A DNA stretch of 43,403 nt, from positions 1 through 43,403 of the forward strand of contig JAFUAK010000079.1 of assembly GCA_017460765.1 (NCBI GenBank). Direction: 5' to 3'. Positions 39,478 through 43,403 of this stretch are shown here, in pieces. A program made the position numbers and the translations under genes. Origin of the DNA: Prevotella sp. (GTDB lineage Bacteria > Bacteroidota > Bacteroidia > Bacteroidales > Bacteroidaceae). Numbering within the stretch: position 1 is the first letter of the stretch; each line of letters begins with the position of its first letter. Below the pieces are notes generated by a model. That model saw only the letters and a program-made list of their open reading frames with translations. It ran no database searches and had not been told where the DNA came from.

Positions 39478-42400
39478 TTAGTATATGTAAATACGATAGT
39501 CTTTCACGCTGCCAGGTGCTCCCTGCTCAGCACGTGGTAGATATTCCAGACCCGTGACAGTCTGTTCCAAGCCGAGGTCGATGACGAGCAAATGGGGCAG
39601 GGCAGAGCCCTTTTCTGTCTGCCAGAAGGTACTCTCCTGCAGGTCGAAGACTTTGTCACCAGTATGGTTGCCGTTATCGTCTTCTGAATCAGCGTATTTC
39701 GTTGTCCAGGGCTCACGGCTGAGACGTTCACCGTTGGATCCTTGCAAATAGAGTTCGGCGATGGCTACGCGATCACCTTCCTTTTGGGTAGAGCAGCATT
39801 CGATGGCAAGGTAACGTCCCTTCTGTGGAGCATTGAAACTGATGATCTGCCAGCCGTTACCAGCCTTGAACTGTGAGGTGGCGATAGGTGTGGCTGAATT
39901 CAGGTCGGGTTTGTCACCGATGTTGTTGCGCTTATTGCTCTTTTCAAGTTGTAGTTTGTTTAACTCGGGGGTAGCCTGTCCCCAGACGGTGGGTTCCTTC
40001 GGGCCGATGACATCGAGGACGATAATCTCGTTCTTCCCCTTATTCAGCCAACAGCCTGGCACGTAGAGCGTCTGTTGCGGACCGATCGACCAGATGCGAC
40101 CCATGGCATGGCCATTCATCCACACCTGTCCCTTGCCCCACGTCTCAAAGTTCAGGAACGTATCGCCCACCTTTTTCAGGTTGAAGTAGCCGCGATAGTA
40201 GCCACCATCTGAATAGATGGTCTCAGGTCTTTTCAGGTCATCGTGACCCTGTGACATTTCTTTCGTGATGGCTTGATAGTCGTCATTCATGCTGATGATG
40301 TTCCAGTTTTTCAGGTTCCATGTCGTCTCATGTCCGTCGATATCGGCCTGTAACAAGACTTCGTTGGTGATGCCCTTGAAGTCTTTGATGGCTCTGCCAA
40401 AGTTGATGCGGCCCATAGCCTCAACGAGTATGTTCAGCGCCTGCCCCTTCTTCACAGGAGGCAGGTTGATGCTTTTCTCATTCTTCACACGATCGATCTT
40501 ACCGATATATTCGCTATCGATGTATACCTGCGCAAAGTCGTGGCAGTCGTTAAGTGTCAACACACTCTTCACAGGCACTTCTGGAAGCGTGGTGGTATAT
40601 TCGATCATACCCCATCCACAGCCCATATCCTCCATCGTGAGTATGTCACGGCTTTGACGCTGGATTGTCAGATAATCACTGATGCGCATAGCCTTTTCGA
40701 GTTTGAATTTCGGAATAGTGATGATAGGTGCTGCGGCCTTGGGAATGGCGGGCAACTTATGGTCCGTGTATTTCTGCATCGTCTGGCGCAGCAGGAAGTA
40801 CTTCTCAGTGGGTTGTCCGTACTCGTTGATGGGCGCATCGTAGTCGTAACTCGTCACGTCGGGAGCAAAGCCGGGACTGTTGGCCCCAGCCCAGTGGCCG
40901 AAGGATGTTCCGCCATGCGTCATATAGAGCGAGAAGGAGATGCCCTTTGAGAGCATCTCGTCAATGCCCTGCACCATATCCTCGGCAGGACGTGTCTCAT
41001 GCTGAGCCCCCCACTTGTCGAACCAGCCGCTCCAGAACTCAGAGCACATCTTTGGCGCATGAGGACGCAGTTCGCCGAGCCGCTTGAATTGCTGGTCAAT
41101 ATCGGCACCTGTGCCGAAATTCATTGTCCATACGAGGTCATCGAGACCGTTCTTTGTGAAGTTCGAACTCCAGTCGCACTGGAATAAAGCAACCTTGTCG
41201 CCATAGATACTGCGCAGACAGTCACGGATTTCTGAGACGTAGGGCTTGTCCTCGCCGTAGGAACCGTATTCGTTCTCCACCTGGATCATGATAATGGGAC
41301 CGCCGTTCTGAATGGTCAGCGGAGCAAGTTGTTCGCCTACTTTTTGCTCGAAGATCTTCACGCGCTCCATAAAGAAAGGATCGCGTTCGCGAAGTTGGAT
41401 GTCCTTCTTCTTCAGCAGCCACCAGGGCAGGCCGCCCATCTCCCACTCGGCACAGACATAAGGCCCTGGGCGTACGATAACGTACATACCATTCTTCTGT
41501 GCCAGTCGGCAGAACTCGGCTACATCGGCTTGATCCTCAAAGGTGAAGTGGTTCATCTGCGGCTCATGGTAGTTCCAGAACACGTAAATGCACACGGTGT
41601 TCATGCCCAGCGCCCTGCACATCTTGATGCGGTGCTCCCAGTAGGGACGTGGGATACGGGGATAGTGTACCTCGGCTGCCTTTACCACGAAAGGCTGCCC
41701 GTTGAGTAGGAAGGCCCCTTGCCCGCATTCAAATGTACCCTTGGCTTCCTTTGCCGTCATCATGGAGTCCGACCATGCCTCCAGCCGCTTGTATTCTTCT
41801 TCCGTCAGCCGCATGAAGGAACCGTGCTGTGGACCTGTCACACCTTCGATGTCGACAGGTGAATGGAAATGGCGCAGGTTTTTGTCGGCCTTGCAGATGC
41901 GATAGTGCTTGGGTTTGTCGGAATATTGGATATAGGCCACGCACCAGGTGTCCTCTCCTATCAGTTGGAAGGCGCTGGAGCCTTCGCATTTCTTGTCTCC
42001 TTCGAAACTGACATAATCATCCTCAACGGGCTCGCCCCAACCTTTGGTCAGGTGTTCTGAGGTAGCGGTATAGATGCCAGGCTTTCCACCCTCTTTCTTG
42101 ATCAGCATATGATACAGTCCGTCGCTCTCCAGATAGTTAATGTCGGCATCAATAGTGGCGTAGCCCCAGTCGAACAGCAATCTAGGTTTCGTGAGGTGGG
42201 TGAAACTCTCGTCCGCGTATGAGTAATACATACGGTCGTATGCCTCTTCCGGTCTGTTCAACATGGAATAGTATATCATGTAGCCGCCTTGCTTCCCGTC
42301 AGGCCAGAGATAGTCGGGATCCCAGAATATCTGGGGAGCCCACACACGATTGATGGTACTCCAGTCTTTGTAAACGTCTTCCGACTCGCTGTCACAGAAA

Positions 42401-42804
42401 ATCCTGGCTCCTTGGCGATAGTCGAAGGTGACGCTGGTCCAGTGGATGAGATCGTCGCTCTGCAGCAAGTCGATGCCGTAATTGTCCCAGACGTGTGATT
42501 TGGCTACACACATGTCTGTGGTTACCATGACATAGCCGCTGCCATCATGTTTACGAGTAATGTAGGCATCGCGCGTACCACCTTCTATACGTGCATGTTC
42601 TTCTGCCTTGAAAACGGGCTGGCCGCTGATAAGGTCCTTATAATGGTAGCCGTCGCGGCTGATGGCAAAGGCAGTCCACTCACCAAGGTCGCTCATGTGG
42701 CAGTACAGGTAGCCGTAGTCGCCCCGTTGCAGGTTACTTGCAGCGACGGATATTGGAGCAATACTCAGCAAACTTACGATAACGGAAATAATGATCTTAT
42801 GCAT
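39478..42804 (-). CDS. GH43-GH35 fusion enzyme with C-terminal F5/8C-like domain
   Basis: A 1108-residue exported protein (signal IIISVIVSLLSIAPISVAA). Residues about 25-335 are a GH43-type beta-propeller with candidate Asp79 (GGTRDAYITR), Asp219/Asp221 (TIDADINY) and Glu274 (KCEGSSAF). Residues about 355-690 are a GH35 beta-galactosidase barrel with acid Glu512 in QVENEYGSYG and nucleophile Glu589 in CSEFWSGWFDKWG, followed by its beta-sandwich domains. The last 130 residues (GRYLAIECCSTQ, LPHLLVIDLG) look like a discoidin-type carbohydrate-binding domain. One chain could remove both galactose and an arabinose or second galactose. First gene of the five-gene operon, with its own promoter. 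Confidence 0.9.
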   Translation of the reverse strand: MHKIIISVIVSLLSIAPISVAASNLQRGDYGYLYCHMSDLGEWTAFAISRDGYHYKDLISGQPVFKAEEHARIEGGTRDAYITRKHDGSGYVMVTTDMCVAKSHVWDNYGIDLLQSDDLIHWTSVTFDYRQGARIFCDSESEDVYKDWSTINRVWAPQIFWDPDYLWPDGKQGGYMIYYSMLNRPEEAYDRMYYSYADESFTHLTKPRLLFDWGYATIDADINYLESDGLYHMLIKKEGGKPGIYTATSEHLTKGWGEPVEDDYVSFEGDKKCEGSSAFQLIGEDTWCVAYIQYSDKPKHYRICKADKNLRHFHSPVDIEGVTGPQHGSFMRLTEEEYKRLEAWSDSMMTAKEAKGTFECGQGAFLLNGQPFVVKAAEVHYPRIPRPYWEHRIKMCRALGMNTVCIYVFWNYHEPQMNHFTFEDQADVAEFCRLAQKNGMYVIVRPGPYVCAEWEMGGLPWWLLKKKDIQLRERDPFFMERVKIFEQKVGEQLAPLTIQNGGPIIMIQVENEYGSYGEDKPYVSEIRDCLRSIYGDKVALFQCDWSSNFTKNGLDDLVWTMNFGTGADIDQQFKRLGELRPHAPKMCSEFWSGWFDKWGAQHETRPAEDMVQGIDEMLSKGISFSLYMTHGGTSFGHWAGANSPGFAPDVTSYDYDAPINEYGQPTEKYFLLRQTMQKYTDHKLPAIPKAAAPIITIPKFKLEKAMRISDYLTIQRQSRDILTMEDMGCGWGMIEYTTTLPEVPVKSVLTLNDCHDFAQVYIDSEYIGKIDRVKNEKSINLPPVKKGQALNILVEAMGRINFGRAIKDFKGITNEVLLQADIDGHETTWNLKNWNIISMNDDYQAITKEMSQGHDDLKRPETIYSDGGYYRGYFNLKKVGDTFLNFETWGKGQVWMNGHAMGRIWSIGPQQTLYVPGCWLNKGKNEIIVLDVIGPKEPTVWGQATPELNKLQLEKSNKRNNIGDKPDLNSATPIATSQFKAGNGWQIISFNAPQKGRYLAIECCSTQKEGDRVAIAELYLQGSNGERLSREPWTTKYADSEDDNGNHTGDKVFDLQESTFWQTEKGSALPHLLVIDLGLEQTVTGLEYLPRAEQGAPGSVKDYRIYIY

Positions 42805-42827
42805 AGAATTATAAATTATTCTGGCTG

Positions 42828-42835
42828 CAAAGATA
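42828..42835 (-). promoter_or_regulatory. Promoter -7 element of the five-gene glycan operon
   Basis: The minus strand reads TATCTTTG 23 bases before the GH43-GH35 start, preceded by CGATTATTCGGAAATTATTG, nearly the same as at the DUF4421 promoter (1498-1526). Confidence 0.7.
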
Positions 42836-42889
42836 ACAATAATTTCCGAATAATCGTGCTATCTTTATCCTTTGATTACAATTTCATTG

Positions 42890-43403
42890 TTACTCAATGA
42901 TTTCAAAGTGCTGGTAGTCCTTGCGGTTCGTCCAGTCGCCGCCCCACTCGAAGCCGGCCTCGGTGAAGAGGCGGAAGCAGAGATCATCGTGGTCAATCTT
43001 GTAGGGGAAGTCCCACGTACGGTCGCAATAGTCGGCGCCAGTAGCAGGCTGGATGAGAAGCGTACCGTCATCGAGTGTCTTGATGTATGGGTTGTAGAGC
43101 GTGTTGATGTCGATGGCCAGTCCGCGGGCATGCTTCGAGAGATTGTTAGTGGCTGCGATGTTGCGGTAGCAGAAGCACGACGAGTTGTTGTCGCGCATCT
43201 GGGTCTCGTCGTCGGCGTCGTAGACATCGGGCAGGAGCATCCGCTGGATGGGGTACTTGGCGTCGAACAACTGGCGCAGGATGGTGACCACGCGGTCGGC
43301 AATCTGTGCGTTGCAGATCATCTCGCCGACGTGCATCTGGTCATCGTAGTCCCAGTGCAGGGCGCGGATGTGGCGCAGGTCATCGCGCCCGATGTTGGGG
43401 TTC
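42890..43403 (-). CDS. M15-family peptidase, C-terminal part, runs off the right edge
   Basis: The frame stays open to the window edge, with HIRALHWDYDDQMHVGEMIC bridging an internal Met at 43336, so that Met is not the start. At least 170 residues are present. NLSKHARGLAIDINTLYNPY holds the zinc His and Asp of the D-alanyl-D-alanine carboxypeptidase (VanY/M15) fold, and YQHFE near the end holds the last His. Such enzymes trim peptidoglycan peptides. The protein is transcribed toward the glycan operon, and its N-terminus lies outside the window. Confidence 0.82.
   Translation of the reverse strand, partial: NPNIGRDDLRHIRALHWDYDDQMHVGEMICNAQIADRVVTILRQLFDAKYPIQRMLLPDVYDADDETQMRDNNSSCFCYRNIAATNNLSKHARGLAIDINTLYNPYIKTLDDGTLLIQPATGADYCDRTWDFPYKIDHDDLCFRLFTEAGFEWGGDWTNRKDYQHFEIIE

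Overview
The window reads as a chromosomal segment of a Bacteroidales bacterium, most like a gut or rumen Prevotella/Segatella. The reasons are the phylum promoter signature (TAnnTTTG about 5-30 nt before many starts, often with an upstream TTG), weak or absent Shine-Dalgarno sequences, a large inserted form of signal peptidase I, families largely confined to Bacteroidetes (DUF2851, DUF4421, WbqC-like, GH97, DUF4861), and short C-terminal tails of the YNLxGQ...GKK type on secreted proteins. I see no tRNA, rRNA, CRISPR array, transposase or phage gene.

Left part (1-26050): mostly housekeeping genes in short operons. A lipoprotein fragment and a DUF4421 protein open the window. Then comes a leftward set: ruvB, a CotH-kinase-like secreted protein, coaD-ybeY and a CE1-type esterase with a hairpin terminator. 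Divergent from ruvB are a BASS-family transporter and dinB. DUF2207-lemA run leftward. nrdD-nrdG (anaerobic ribonucleotide reductase) and a GH97 glycosidase run rightward. An EamA permease, an MscS-type channel, an SGNH esterase and dusB follow. The stretch ends with DUF2851-dprA and dapB-lepB-wbqC.

Middle part (26051-32362): accessory. A long leader with a four-tier hairpin precedes a 1035-residue secreted protein with Ig-like domains and 19 leucine-rich repeats of 21 residues. Next is a 519-base gene-free stretch packed with several different repeat families. Then comes a small exported protein whose promoter carries a two-turn direct repeat suited to a LytTR regulator, followed by a LytS/LytTR-type two-component system. 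The kinase is out of frame at a perfect heptanucleotide tandem repeat, and one more repeat unit would restore a normal 350-residue kinase. Phase variation is a serious possibility.

Right part (32376-43403): glycan degradation. A GH35/DUF5597-type beta-galactosidase follows the regulator. A cobalamin riboswitch with its own promoter then ends at a terminator with no gene under it, so it is an orphan. Facing it is a tight leftward operon of five enzymes: a GH43-GH35 fusion, GH105, a heparinase II/III-like lyase, DUF4861 and DUF2264. Together they look fit to strip galactose, arabinose and uronic acid from pectin or arabinogalactan side chains, with no SusC/SusD pair in view. An M15 peptidase runs off the right edge. 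Several of these enzymes carry short in-frame simple-sequence insertions of the same kind as the one that breaks the kinase.
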